Origin: Leptidea sinapis
Lineage: Eukaryota; Arthropoda; Insecta; Lepidoptera; Pieridae
Reading direction: 5' to 3'
Length of the DNA stretch: 64,000 nucleotides
Assembly: GCF_905404315.1 (NCBI RefSeq)
Contig: NC_066281.1
Location: 11,808,001 to 11,872,000, forward strand
This document shows, one piece after another, positions 41,697 to 53,530 of this stretch (positions within the stretch are counted from its first letter, which is position 1; each line of letters starts with the position of its first letter). The translations under genes were made by a program, and so were the position numbers. The notes beneath the pieces were generated by a model. It saw nothing but the letters and a program-made list of their open reading frames with translations. It ran no database searches and was not told the DNA's origin.

Positions 41697-42166
41697 CTAC
41701 TTGCTTTTACCCGCGACTTCGTCCGCATTGGTATAATAGGTATTTGGGCCATTTTTTTAGGATACTTTTCAAATAATAAACACATTAACTGTTCTTTCCG
41801 CTGCTGGCAGCGCTCTTCTATGATACAGCACATATCCCTTGTCATTGTAGACAGTAATACTATTTCCCTGTGAACTATAATCTCCTATTTCCTCCCAATG
41901 TAGATCAAAATTTCAAAAATGCTCGAAAATATTTCTCAACCACAACTTAATTGTGCCTAAATACAAAGTTTCATTGTTTTATCTTCGATAATGACGAATT
42001 TCCATACAAACTTCCATCCCCTATTCCAACCCCTCCATTTATTTTAGATTTTTCAAGCTATTAAGCTAGTCTATCTCTGTAGCAAATTTGATCAAATGGG
42101 TTCGGTAGTTTAGGCATGAAAGCGTAATAAATAACCTAACATTCACATTTATAATATTAGTAGAGA
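41697..42166 (-). mobile_element. Non-autonomous Helitron, inverted
   Basis: 470 bp. Minus-strand 5' end TCTCTACTAATATTATAAAT, 3' end GGACGAAGTCGCGGGTAAAA then GCAAGTAG. The flanks are A (41696) and T (42167). Same superfamily as 37793 (TCGCGGG 3' region), but the interior differs. Confidence 0.8.
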
Positions 42167-42355
42167 TTTTATATTATAAAGGCAACAAAAGTTTTTAACT
42201 GTATAACCCGTTCTAGTTATTATAAGAATTTTACATTTTCGTAGGATACGCGAAAATTTCTATTGGTACTACTAATCCACAGTAAAAAATTGTTAGAATT
42301 ATAGAGCATTTATTTTCTTAACCTCAAGGGGTAGTTAAAAGAGACACATCATATG

Positions 42356-42480
42356 CTAAATGGGAAGACGAAATTATTTAGTCGTATGGTAGTAATTGGT
42401 TTCAGCTAGCACAAACCAGAGATGACTGACAATCCTTGGACGAGAACTTCACCTCTGGAGGGTTCTTGCAAATATAAATA
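42356..42480 (+). mobile_element. LINE C-terminal fragment
   Basis: Plus frame: KWEDEII, stop, SYGSNWFQLAQTRDD, stop, QSLDENFTSGGFLQI, stop. WEDEI, W-QLAQ-RD and L-E-F are the standard LINE tail blocks. Stops in two places mark it as dead. It ends in A-rich sequence (AAATAAAAAAACAAACAAAC), as expected for a 3' end. Confidence 0.6.
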
Positions 42481-42974
42481 AAAAAACAAACAAACATAGA
42501 GAAATATAATACTTTAAGTTAGTACTTACTTAGTTTATGCAAAAATTACTAACCCTAGCAATTAAAATTTGTAACTCTGTATTGCAAGACATGAAATATT
42601 TATTTTTGCTTTTTCTTCCAATTTGCTGTGACGATTTCGAAGACGACCATTTGCCGACGAAGATCGGCTGGATTACCAGCTTTACAAACTGGTAAGCGAG
42701 CCAATCTGTATGTATTCTACCTTAGGAATACTCTCCGTTTAATACAGGTTAGTGGATTGGTTCTTTTATGGGTTGTCTCCATAAATTACACGCCTATATT
42801 TCAAATTTCATTCCCCGCGTTTATTTACACAATAACATAACAACAATTATGTGTAGGTTTTATACGCCCACATCCTACTACCAAACTTTGGATTTAACTA
42901 AATGGTAGTATTTTCAGGACGATACGATTGATAACTTCAAAAAGTTCATCCACTTAAAAAGCCTGCAGTGCTAC
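42481..42974. other. Unassigned stretch
   Basis: A 70-codon plus frame (42628-42840) shows no motif that I recognise. Confidence 0.35.
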
Positions 42975-43225
42975 TGTGTTTTTTTTTATGAAAAAGGAGG
43001 ACAAACGAGCGTACGGGTCACTTGGTGTTAACACCAGAGGAATCACAGGAGTGTTGCCGGCCTTAAAGCAAGGTGCACGCGCTTTTTTTGAAGGTAGCCA
43101 TGTCGTATCGTTCCGGGAACAACGCACAAGGAAACAACGCACAGCTTTGTAGCATGTGGAAGATATCTTCTTAAAAACTGCACTGTGGGGGACTGTGGTG
43201 ATATTCTTCTGGTGTTTCCAATGTG
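42975..43225 (-). mobile_element. LINE 3'-end fragment (family J)
   Basis: Minus frames: SPTVQFLRRYLPHATKLC, CVVPGTIRHGYLQKK, then the 3' UTR with GTGACCCGTACGCTCGTTTG. Shorter by a deletion of the CCGCCGCCCACATTCTC block found in other copies. Confidence 0.65.
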
Positions 43226-43835
43226 GCCAGTGATGATAACCACCAGCTGACCAGTGCGCTTTACTTCCTTCTATACTTAAAAAATAGAAATTGAATTACA
43301 AAAATATCTAGAGATTCCAATATATTTTAGTAGGTCGCACTGCACACATAGCTTTTTTAACTGGTTTAGACATATCCAATGTAGTTTCTCCGTCTAAAGT
43401 CTTAATTAAAGCGGCCACGTGAATAATGCTTTTAAAAAATGAGAATCATTTGGATCGTCGCTTAAATCGCGCGTTTAATGCGATGGCAATTTGCCGGCGA
43501 TCATGAATTGTGAGGAAATCATTGAATGAAAAGAGAAAAATTAAATCTAGTTTTGAGAATTGTTTATGAATTTTTAACTAATTTTTAACTATAATTTTTA
43601 TGGTAAGCTAAGCTAAGCATAGGATGCTGTGAAGTACGCTTTTAATTCGTGGGCTGTTACTACCCAATTAATTTTTATTAGACATATTATTAGCAACACG
43701 AAATTGGTAATTTGAAACCATGCTATTCACATCAATTTTATTTGTGTTTAGTCACTTACATAATTATAATCCATGAAATATTTTCAAGATTCACTTCGAT
43801 GGCAGCATGTTTAAAGTCATAGTGCAATCATTTAT
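43226..43835. other. Unassigned spacer
   Basis: No gene or repeat recognised. Confidence 0.4.
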
Positions 43836-43985
43836 ATGATGAATATGGATGTTTGTTTCCGAGTTATGGATGTTTATATGTATTTATGTATGTTTAAGTA
43901 ATTATATTGTATGAAATATATCGTTGTCTTGTACCCATAGTTTAGGCCATGCCTAGTTTGGGGCAAGATAATTCATGGACCAAGT
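43836..43985 (+). mobile_element. SINE T, truncated copy
   Basis: GATGAATATGGATGTTTGTT, GAAATATATCGTTGTCTTGT, GCCTAGTTTGGGGCAAGATA. Lacks head and tail. Confidence 0.7.
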
Positions 43986-44423
43986 ATAGTAACTAGACAT
44001 CGGTTTGGCGTGGCCAACATGAGACAGAAAATATATACCCTTGTGTTCTTTAACTATCACTTTTACATCATAAAACACAACATGGCACCATATTTCCTTC
44101 GATTCTACATAAAATTGTCACTGATGTTCAATAAATAGTGGATATTTCACATGTTTCACAACAATAATAGCTTATTTTTATAGACGCAAATAAAAGTAAA
44201 CTAAATATCTGTGCAGCGCTGTCAAGTTTGTTTAGCACACCAGGTGTGCTGTGCTGACTATGAAAAAACCGGCATGCATGGCGAAACAAAGAATCTAATC
44301 ACTCTCATCTCATTTCTTTACATAAGACTCGCATAAGTTTTTCTTTTTCTCGTATGAGTGAGACGGAAGCTATCAATTAGTCAAGATACTATACAAGTAT
44401 AGTTTTTAATAAAGTATACTTTT
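43986..44423. other. Unassigned spacer
   Basis: Nothing recognised. Confidence 0.4.
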
Positions 44424-44492
44424 ACACAAATTATCTATCTATATATAATTTGTGTAAAAGTGTGTCAATATTATTATTATTATTATTATAGT
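44424..44492 (+). repeat. SINE T tail with a short inverted copy and (ATT)n
   Basis: ACACAAATTAT (44424) mirrors ATAATTTGTGT (44446). Then AAAAGTGTGTCAATATT and an (ATT)n run follow. This looks like a SINE T 3' end with its own start duplicated in inverted form. Confidence 0.55.
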
Positions 44493-44752
44493 GCTTAACT
44501 AGTAACTATTCTCACGATACTGATGACCGGTATTCCAAAACCACGAGACCTACAATAAGCTGCGTAACCAGGTGCAATCAGCTGGCAGCTACAATATCCG
44601 AAACGGTAAGACTTTGTGACATCTAAGCCAATAGTATAGGTAATCTCTTTTAAAAGGGACATTGAGCTTCTAGCGAAAGCGGGATGAAATCGGGAAAGAC
44701 TTTCGCGGCTTTTGTTAGGATGGACGTAAGGTATTCCTGTATTAATATTTAA
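44493..44752. other. Unassigned stretch with a minus-strand open frame
   Basis: A 105-codon minus frame (44495-44812) runs into the neighbouring MITE and shows no family motif, so I do not call a gene. Confidence 0.35.
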
Positions 44753-45078
44753 AGCTGGGTTGCACCATGTTAAAGTACCGGACAAGCAAAAATGTGTTGC
44801 AACATTTGACAATATTTATATAACGTCATAGCTTTAACTATTAACCGTCACCGTCCAATATTCGTCCCTAAAAGCTATTATTAATGTTAAATAGATAAAT
44901 TGCAACCTGTGTTCAAATAAATATTCGATATTGTTTTGATATTTCACTTTTAACTTTAACTATGCAATACGATTATGCATGCAACACATTCCGCATGCTA
45001 TGTTAAAGTCAGCGTTATTGTTAGCGTTAAATTTGACTTAAACCTTAACTATAACAGCTAATATGATGCAACGCAGCC
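44753..45078 (+). mobile_element. MITE family M3
   Basis: About 326 bp. Left end AGCTGGGTTGCACCATGTTA; right end TAATATGATGCAACGCAGCC; imperfect inverted repeats (GGCTGCGTTGCATCATATTA against the left). The right flank is TTAA and the left flank contains TTAA. The ends resemble PIF/Harbinger MITEs known from moths. Non-coding; single copy here. Confidence 0.65.
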
Positions 45079-45344
45079 TTAAATATAAATTGAAAACTTC
45101 GAGTTAAAAATCAAGTCGTTTTGTTATTATTTAAAATTTGCTGACCGTTCGTTATTACGCAGTACAAAAAAGTTTAACTTTATTTTTACCCGCTTTATAT
45201 TAGTTGGATCTATATCTAAGTATCTGTGTAACAAAATAGTTGGACACGATTTCAACCACTTTTGAATGATGAAAAAATTTCCGTCCCATTTTTTCTTATC
45301 AGCATCTTCAAGATAAGCGATTTTTTATATCCAATACCCGGTAG

Positions 45345-45840
45345 TGTGTATTTTTTTCATGGAAAAGGAGGACAAACGAGCGTACGGGTCATCTGGTGTT
45401 AAGTGATCACCGCCACCCACATTCTCTTGCAACACAAGAGGAATCACAGGAGCGTTGCCAGCCATTAAGGAAGATGTATGCACTTTTTTAGAAGGTACCC
45501 ATTTCGAATCATTTCTGAAACACGTGCGTAGAAGATAGCTCCTTGAAAACCGCACTGTGGAGGACCGCCACACATCCAGATAGTGAGGATGATATCCTAA
45601 CTTGTAGCGCGTCGTAGGTGGATTTTGGCAGCAGGAATCAGGTGAAACAGAGCTCTTCGCAACACTCCCCATAATGAATGCAGTAGAAGAAACATATTGA
45701 AGCGACGTCTCTACGCAACACCAAGTGATTCAGCCGTACACAGAGTACTGGGTCCTCGACAATTCGAGCTGCTCTGCGTTGTAGGCGGTCAAATAGGGTA
45801 CTGGGGTGCACCCACAGACATAGATCCAAGTGGATAACGC
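45345..45840 (-). mobile_element. LINE C-terminus and 3' UTR (family J), longest copy
   Basis: Minus frames read HPSTLFDRLQRRAARIVED, LRRDVASICFFYCIHYGECC (45638-45829), then YKLGYHPHYLDVWRSSTVRF, SRSYLL (45325-45672) after a frameshift. The LQRRA-RI, LRRDV-S---FY---HG-CS-EL and RFSR-F-PRT blocks are the C-terminal domain of jockey-like LINE proteins. The 3' UTR follows with CCAGATGACCCGTACGCTCG and ends in AAAA at 45345. The reverse transcriptase itself is absent (5' truncation). Confidence 0.75.
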
Positions 45841-46827
45841 AAATCCCTCCGTCTGTATGAAAACCAAGGGTGCCCTTTTTGTACCTACTGTGACGTCGTT
45901 AAAAATACCAGTTCATCGAGCCTAACTTTTAGCCACTCACCTCATCATTAGTTGAAGTTTTCAGTACATCAATAGTCGGTATTGCTTATTACTAAAAGCG
46001 GCAATGTATTATAAATCATAATCTCATCATAATAATATCATCATAATAAAAAATAAAAAATAAACTTCAAAGGAAGAGCATTGCTCCTCTTTTTGAGACG
46101 CGAAGTACATAGACTCGCGGCATCTATTTGAATCCATGTCTGTGAGTGCACCAGACCAGAGATATTCTATATTCTATACATGGATTATTAGTTACTAAGA
46201 CATAACAATGTTTCAAGACTAAAAAGTAATATAAGTAATAGATAACAAACGAAAACGGATTTCCAAGAACGGTTATTGTAGAAATCCATGGCCAAACAGA
46301 ATAAACTTAACATTTTTAATCAAAATGAAAAACTCATAAAATGCTCTACAATACTGTATGATACTGCGATAATATGGATCTTAATATCCATTCAAATATT
46401 AATATCTTATTATATATTAATATCTTAGAATTGACGTCTGAACTCGACATATGAAATACGAGCGAGTTTTTCAACAATCGAGCGGAAATTGCAACAGCCA
46501 GTAAGAAAATTGAGATGTTCCTCGTAAAATTGAACTGAATAAGTTTTTCAGCTGATGTAGTTTATAAATAGATTTTATTTACACAAATACTTTAAATCCT
46601 CTATTAAAGATTCTAAAACAGTTAGCTTTTTGCCAACATTAAAACACCCAATGTCCTAATAACCATTATATCATTAAAACCTTTGTGATAAGGTAAGTTT
46701 AGTGAATTTATTTCTCCAACACAAATAAGTAATCTGTGGATAACGTAGTTGATTATACATCTATTTATATTGTAAGAATTGTAATTATTAAGTAAGATGT
46801 CATGTATAGTTGTTTGTTGGTCCCAAT
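45841..46827. other. Unassigned stretch
   Basis: About 1 kb without recognised genes. 46050-46130 is less AT-rich but unnamed. Confidence 0.4.
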
Positions 46828-46852
46828 AAATAAAATAAAATAAAATAAAATC
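46785..46852 (+). repeat. Possible LINE end with (AAAAT)n tail
   Basis: TTGTTGGTCCCAATAAATAA is followed by five AAAAT/AAATA units. A polyadenylation-like AATAAA just before a short tandem tail is typical of LINE 3' ends; the family is not identified. Confidence 0.45.
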
Positions 46853-47382
46853 ATCCAAACGAGTGTTGTAATGAAATTTAGTACAATATAATATCATCCG
46901 ATAGTATTCCTTTGGATGTTATTATGGTTACTAGGACTGGCTTTTTTAATGTTAGCAGTAAGCTAACTGTTTCAGAATCTTTTATCACCAGGCAGGTTTG
47001 TCTTGCTCTATTGTGTCTAAAATTGTTTTAAAATTAAAATAAATAATATTTTTACAGTCTCTATCGAATGAGTTATTTTTCTGAATAAAGTTCTAATTGA
47101 AACATTTCCATTGTTCGATGAAAATGTTAACTAATTAGAAGGCACAGGGTACGAAAATCTATCTTTGAAAAACTCCTACTTCCTTCTCATGTAGAAATGA
47201 CCAACTAGCCATTATTACTATTACACTAGACTTAACTGTATTACACCTGTTAGTTCAATGTAATTCTTATTTTAATGTAAAGTTAATTGTAATCTTCCGA
47301 ATAATATTAAAGATTGTTTAAATCAAGATGTATGTATAAGTACACTAGAATTTTTGAAAATTATTCATTTCTATATAATATG
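46853..47382. other. Unassigned spacer
   Basis: No gene or repeat recognised. Confidence 0.4.
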
Positions 47383-47505
47383 AATGTTTGTTTCCGAGTC
47401 ATGGATGTTAATATATATTTTTGTATGTTTAAGTAAGTATATTGTATTAAATATATCGTTCTCTTGTACCCATAGTACAGGCTATGCCTAGTTTGGCGCA
47501 AGCAA
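47383..47505 (+). mobile_element. SINE T, truncated copy
   Basis: GAATGTTTGTTTCCGAGTCA, ATTGTATTAAATATATCGTT, TACAGGCTATGCCTAGTTTG. Tail replaced by AAAGTAAAATAAAGTAAAT. Confidence 0.7.
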
Positions 47506-47567
47506 AGTAAAATAAAGTAAATAAAGTGTTGTTTTTAATTTGCTGAAAAAATAATATTATGTTCATA

Positions 47568-47757
47568 AAAAACTGTGGAATGAACTTCCTTGTGCGGTGT
47601 TTCCAGGACGATACGACATGGGTACCTTCAAAAAAAGCGCGTACACCTTCCTTAAGGGCCGGCAACGCTCCTCCTCTGGTGTTGCAAGATAATGCGGGCG
47701 GCGGAGACACCAGGTGACCCGTACGCTCGTTTGTTGCTCTTCCATAAAAAAAAATAA
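47568..47757 (+). mobile_element. LINE 3' end (family J), only plus-strand copy
   Basis: Plus frame: LWNELPCAVFPGRYDMGT, FKKSAYTFLKGRQRSSS, GVAR, stop. The 3' UTR CAGGTGACCCGTACGCTCGT and GCTCTTCCAT precede A9. Well preserved and 5'-truncated, so a fairly young insertion. Confidence 0.8.
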
Positions 47758-48445
47758 AACGAGCGGCTTTAATACTAGAAGGAAATATTATTCCGAATTT
47801 ATTTACCACCGCTAATTTTGAATTACCATTAATTTTTCAAAATTAAAATTAAAATTTTTCAAAAAATGTGATGAACAAAATCGTACCTTAAACAGCTGAT
47901 TGTAATATAAACCCAAAAATTAAATATATTTAAACATCTCTCTCACAATGTAGCTACGAACTAATTAAAAAGTATGTGGGTTTTTTAACAATTCAAATTA
48001 CAACGTATTTGCATTAGCATGCATAGCCTTAAACAATTCCTGAGAGAGTAAAATATAAAACGTGACGTAGCATCATCAGATACGAAGAGTTGACTCTAAC
48101 GGAATTTAAAACTGTCAAGATAAGCGCACTAACTCACAATAATGGCTACCAGCCGGTCACCATGGCAACTGTCATATTGCGTCATATGTTGCCTCAACCC
48201 CGAACCGAACAGTCTGCCGTCGTAAATTTTAAATTTTTACAAAATTGGGCAGATAAATGCGAAATAGATCTTTTATTTTTTGGAATTTAATTTTAGGGAA
48301 TGGAACAGATTTTAAAAATGATTCTCCCCAACAGATAAGTTAGCACACACATTTAGTTTGTATAACAAAGCATGTTTAACTAAGTGACGTCATTTTAAAT
48401 CCAATATGGCGGACCCGCTAAGATGTTGGACTTATTATTTTTACG
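47758..48445. other. Unassigned stretch
   Basis: Nothing recognised. Confidence 0.4.
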
Positions 48446-48610
48446 CTTAGATAATTGATACGTCAACGTTGAACTGTTGCTGCTAGACAAACGTTGAAAA
48501 CAGGCCAGGTTTACTTTAGTATGCGTGCATTGCTCAAAATAGAGGTTGACTGTCAACCTAATTGTTTTTGACGTTGTCACAGCTGTCGCAGTTCAACCAA
48601 ATATAAAATC
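48446..48610 (+). mobile_element. MITE-like family D, copy 3, diverged ends
   Basis: GAAAACAGGCCAGGTTTACT, AGTATGCGTGCATTGCTCAA, AATAGAGGTTGACTGTCAAC match family D interiors. The ends (ACGTTGAACTG on the left, CAGTTCAACC on the right) are weakly inverted. Confidence 0.55.
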
Positions 48611-49067
48611 ATAAAAAAGTGTACGTTCGTTGTAATATTTATGATAAGAATCCATAAAAAAGTCCATACAAATTGTACCTTTGTAACCATTGTAATCACG
48701 GTTCACATTTTTCAAATAACGTTCTATAAAAACGGCTACATAACTATCAAGTTGGACGTATTTCTTCCTTCATTACTCTTAACAGATGTAATCTCTCCCA
48801 TAAAGAGAAATGTCTACCTATGAAGACATTATATATTGTAATGTTTCCAGTTTAATAGTACGATAGTGAGAAAATCGAATATTTAAATATATGTGTATAT
48901 TACATTCTTATCTTATATCTTTGGAATACTGCGTCAATTACTGTTTTTGATCTTGTTGTTAATACAGTGCAAGTGCTGCACATTTTCAAATAAAATTTGG
49001 CGTCTATTAAATCAATAACGGAATAGCTGTATCCGAAGCAAAATTTAGATTAAACCTCTAAACTGCA

Positions 49068-49245
49068 TATGAAGTCCTAGTACATCTTGCTATGACACAT
49101 GATTTCAACCGCTATGAAAGACATTACAATCACCGCTACTATAGTTATGTTCTCCTGGTGTCTATGTAGTTATACGTCATGCGCAGGACGACAGAATATA
49201 TAAGGCATACTCGCGTCATACATAGGACAATCTCCTATCCTATCG
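49068..49245. repeat. Dispersed repeat H, copy 2, inverted
   Basis: CACATGATTTCAACCGCTAT, GAAAGACATTACAATC and GGCATACTCGCGTCATAC are the reverse complement of 41105-41300. Confidence 0.55.
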
Positions 49246-50015
49246 TCACATCGAGTCTAATTGGTATCACTTCAGTTTTTCCTCCTCTACCATAAAAAAC
49301 CATAACAATAGACCTTTAGGAAGGAATCCACCAAGAAAAAGCCCCAGTTTGTAACTAACTAAAGTACAAATTAATCCGCAATTTATATGCACAATGTTAC
49401 AATTTTTATATGAAACAAACCGTGAAGGCATAAACCTTAAACAACATTTTCTTTATATTCATGACTGGTTTCATTCACGACGACAGCATATAATATGTTC
49501 TCAGTAAACATACACTCAACAAATGCTTTGTCAACGACTTCACGGGAACAAACAGGAAACCATTTGTTCCCGTTTATCTTATCGTTGTATCAACAGTAAA
49601 CGCTACCTACTAAATAATTGTAAGTATAAATTATTGTTACAATTATTATATCTAAGAATAATATGTTATCCACTTTAAAAAAATAAAGAAGAAAGTAAAA
49701 CATCCAACACACACTAAAAAAAGAAAACTTTACAATACTTCTGTACTTACTGTATTGACCTATGACTATCAACTTGGTCGCCGACGCAAACACAGATTAA
49801 AAAAACTAAAGACTTTCTAAAGAGCCATGGAGAGGAATATGCGGAATATTAATAAAACAAATAAAATAAGAAACATAGATATAAGAGAAACAACAAAAAT
49901 AAATAATGCCACTTATGCTATTAGACAATTTAAATAGTGCTGCATAAGGCACACAATTCGGGGTACACACGAATGGAGTAAATCCATCACACACTAGTAT
50001 CTCAGAAATCTAAAA
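49246..50015. other. Unassigned stretch
   Basis: No gene or repeat recognised. Confidence 0.4.
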
Positions 50016-50165
50016 AGGAAACGGGGAGGACAGTACAGGAGATGGTCAGACAAAATAAGGACGATAGCAGGCAAGACATGGTCTAGGACACCTAAAGGTA
50101 GAAAAGAGTGGAAGAAGTTCGAAGAGGCCATTGTCAATAGACAAACAGATAGGTAAGGATAGTAT
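50016..50165 (+). mobile_element. LINE C-terminal fragment
   Basis: Plus frame: KRGGQYRRWSDKIRTIAGKT, WSRTPKGRKEWKKFEEAIVN, RQTDR, stop. The RRW-D-I, AG--W, R-EW and -EEA-V blocks are LINE tail signatures. It is in frame over this short span, with no upstream domain left. Confidence 0.65.
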
Positions 50166-51314
50166 AAATATAAATGTTAATTTTAATATCTGAGTAAAGG
50201 GCTTATATTATTATCGTTAAGAAAAAGACATGGCTCACCAAAAGGAAAGTAAGACCACCTCATTTACACCACTATAATACAACTGGTATGAGTAATGCGC
50301 TGCCAGTCTAGAGAACTGGCACATTTAAATTCATATTTTCATATATTTTATTTATATTTGGGTAATATTGAATTAATAATACAACAAATTACTTGATTAT
50401 ATTATCAACAGATTTCACTGTTAATTTTTATGTTATTTTTAAAATTGTAGAATTAAAAAATATTTTTCGTCAATAGCAGCAAATAAGCTTTAATATGCCG
50501 ATTGAATTATTTAATGAATAAAATATATGGAAGTTATGGCGTAAAAAATCGTTTGAGTATGTTGAAAGAAATAGTTTATCCTATAAATAACATTAATACA
50601 CTAAAAATATTTATCATTATTATAATACACCAGGAATGGAAAGTACAATAGTAGTTTTCTTAATAATCTGAAAAGAAAATCAAAATATTGGTATTTAAAA
50701 TAGTTTATAAACAAAATAAACCATTGAAAATAAAGTTAATTAATCAGAACTAAGGAGTGACCGGATTATAAGACATCTTGGTAATTAAATCTTATCTATG
50801 TTTTTTATTATTACATTGTGTTCCTCTAAATACTCAGTTAACGATAAATATATTTTATATTTTTACTCAGCAAATAGCACAAGTGTTTTAACACAATAAA
50901 ACACTACAAATGATAAAAAACCCATTTATTTTCCCGCACAAACCATTGGTTTATCACATCCTAAAAGTGTTCATAATAATATATGAAGCTTTTTGTAAAA
51001 GCAGTCGATTTTAAATTCGTTATTTTTACTAAAGCTCTATAATTTATGATCTGTGACATTTTTTATTTTGGCTTTTCAAGTATATAAATAAATAAGTCTC
51101 TGTGTATATTAATATCTATAAATAATAATGAAGCTATTACTAAATATATTAAATGAATATTAGCACAAAACTCAAACCAGAATAGCAATCCAAAAATTAC
51201 TGATTGCTCCTCAGACACGACTGGATTACTTTTGATGAGATACCCCGTGTGAATTAGCTAGAATACTTCTATTGTTAGAAAATTATTGGTTTTTGTAATG
51301 ATATACGTATATTA
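50166..51314. other. Unassigned AT-rich stretch
   Basis: About 1.1 kb of very AT-rich DNA with no recognised feature. Confidence 0.45.
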
Positions 51315-51570
51315 TAAAACAGTATATTATAAAACAAAGTCTTTCGCCGCGTCTGTCTGTCTCTCTGTTCGCGGTAACCTCAAAAACAACTGCACTGATT
51401 TTCATACTGTTTTCACCAATTTAAAGCGTGGTTCTCGAGGAAGGTTTTAGTATTTTTAATTAATTTGTTAAGTTTTTGTATACATTAACGATATTTGTTG
51501 GAGGTTGGAAAAAATAAGCCTTCTGTGACTTTTCAACGAAAATGCTGTCTAAACCCTTTGAAATAAACTT
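51315..51570 (+). mobile_element. Helitron-like fragment
   Basis: ATATTATAAAACAAAGTC, GCCGCGTCTGTCTGTCTCTC, TTTCATACTGTTTTCACCAA, ACATTAACGATATTTGTTGG are shared with the inverted fragment at 20040-20246. The 3' end is not visible. Confidence 0.55.
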
Positions 51571-52074
51571 GACTAAGTTCTTATAGAATTTCAAAGTGAA
51601 TGATAGTAATAAATCCATTCATACCCGAAGCTGTAAATAGAACCTAATACATTGTAGACAGTTAATGAATCAATGGTTTATAGGATAATGCAGATAAGTA
51701 AGCTGGACGTGAGATTTTGGTTGTTGCAATTACACAGTTTTGCATCGTCAATTCATGTTCCATGCAGCTGAACGCAATAGAGCGATTTTAGATACTATTA
51801 TTATCTCCAATAGCCACGGTACGCTTTCGACATGTTCATTAAACTAGTAGTTAGGATACATAAAATAGGACATATTTCACAGTATACTGATAATAGAACA
51901 ATACTAACAACCAGACGGAGAAGAAGAAAATTAGTAGTTAAAAGAGGTGTTGAAAGAATCTCACACTCCTCTCAGACAACAATAAAATCAAAAGATGAAT
52001 ATTTACGAAAATTCTTAATAATCAATAACTTTAACGAGATGGGCTTATAGGGTGAACTTCTTTTTGTGTAATTT
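51571..52074. other. Unassigned stretch
   Basis: A 72-codon plus frame (51832-52050) has an Arg-rich patch and no known motif. Confidence 0.35.
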
Positions 52075-52505
52075 TTTGTGGAAGAGGTGAACCTGATGTT
52101 AAGTGCTCAACGTCGCACACATTCTCTTACAATAACAGGGGCATTACAGGAGCGTTGACGGCCTCTAAGGAAGGTGTACGCGCTTCTTTGAAGGTTCCCA
52201 TGTCGTATCGTCCCAGAAACACCGCAAAAGGAAACACATTCGACAGCTTGGTTGTACGTGGAAGAAAGTTCCTTGAAAACAGCACTGTAGAGGTAAGCCC
52301 TATATCCAGTTGGTGGGGATGAGATCCTAATGAGTGTGAAGGTTGAATCCGGCAGCAGGGATCAGGTCAAACTGCTCTTCAGATCACCCGTAATAGATGT
52401 GGTACAAGACACACAATGAAGCGACGTCACCCCAACAAGTCAACTACTGCGTTGCGCGCGGTCAAATATGATAAGCTGATATTGGGGTGCGCCAGGGCAA
52501 CATTT
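52075..52505 (-). mobile_element. LINE C-terminus and 3' UTR (family J)
   Basis: Plus-strand landmarks in reverse order: GTGAACCTGATGTTAAGTGC, TACAGGAGCGTTGACGGCCT, CATGTCGTATCGTCCCAGAA, TGGAAGAAAGTTCCTTGAAA, ATCCAGTTGGTGGGGATGAG. It extends as far upstream as the copy at 45.8 kb (CAAATATGATAAGCTG region). Many small changes; old. Confidence 0.7.
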
Positions 52506-52704
52506 TTAGGGGGATTATATCAGAAAATAAAATTCAGTTATAATGTTTCTCATCGAAGAAGAAAACAGACGTAAATTCACCTCATAGGTTACTAATACAA
52601 TGTGATCACCATGTCCCATACTCTTTTATTATACCAAAAGAATCACAAGAAAAGTAAAACAAGCATAAAATACAATCACAAAATAATATGATTTAATTAC
52701 ATAC

Positions 52705-52750
52705 TAACTACACATAATATTTAATTGAAAACAAAATTTATGCACGATCA
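52705..52750 (-). mobile_element. SINE S tail scrap
   Basis: ATTGAAAACAAAATTTATGC then ACGATC is the region after the tRNA-like part of SINE S, minus orientation. Confidence 0.4.
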
Positions 52751-53160
52751 TTTAATGTGCTAAATTCGTCGTTCAATGCTTGAGATCATTTATCTAATGT
52801 TTCAGAGAATCCGACGTATATTTGATGTTGTAATATTTGCGAGTGGAATGCAAAATGACATTCTCAAATAAAAGCTTTATGTTCACTGCTTTCATGTTCC
52901 CTACTTCTGTGAAAATTATTACCGCATACGATGAGCGTACTGCAGTCTCTCAACACAATGCATTTCAGCAATTATACGAAAAAGGCCAGAGGCTACGTAA
53001 TGAAGGTATCAGACTGCACTTTTATTCTAATAGCAAGGTTTCCTTTGCGCTAACAATGGTTAGGTTATGATTTTTGAATAGAAAATCAAATGCCTGAAAA
53101 AATTTAGTATATATTTATCTTTCAGTATTTTCTTTGTCACCGCGAATGTTACACATTTAA
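52751..53160. other. Unassigned; a 77-codon open frame of unknown nature
   Basis: Plus frame 52837-53070 (MRVECKMTFSNKSFMFTAFM onward, with KIITAYDERTAVSQHN) has protein-like composition but no family that I recognise, no intron signals that I trust and no second copy here. It may be a transposon fragment. Confidence 0.3.
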
Positions 53161-53530
53161 GTACTTTTTAAAGGATTAAAACGTGAAGACATTAATATTA
53201 AAATATACCAAAATTTGAATAGAGAAGACGGTCTAAAATTATCTAATACCTGAGATCCAATAATTTCTGAATTAAAACCCAAAACTACACATACCAAAAA
53301 AGAAGAGGCAGTAAACTTTGCCATAAATCATCTGTCTAGTGTCTATAACAGCAAATAACACCTCTGAGGCAAGAAATGGCATTGAACTTCATGACAAATA
53401 CTATCTTAGCAATCTGGAAAGGTCTCGACACGTCGGGTTAACTAAAATAATAATGAAAATGTAACTTATGCAAAATCTAATGTTAACACAGCTACAAATA
53501 CACACATTTTAATCCTTTAAAAAGTATTTT
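53161..53530. mobile_element. MITE-like family F, uninterrupted copy
   Basis: Left end GTACTTTTTAAAGGATTAAA then ACGTG. Right end CACACATTTTAATCCTTTAA then AAAGTATTTT. These are inverted repeats of about 24 bp with few mismatches, 370 bp in total. Other termini are at 29111 and 30850. Non-coding. Confidence 0.6.
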
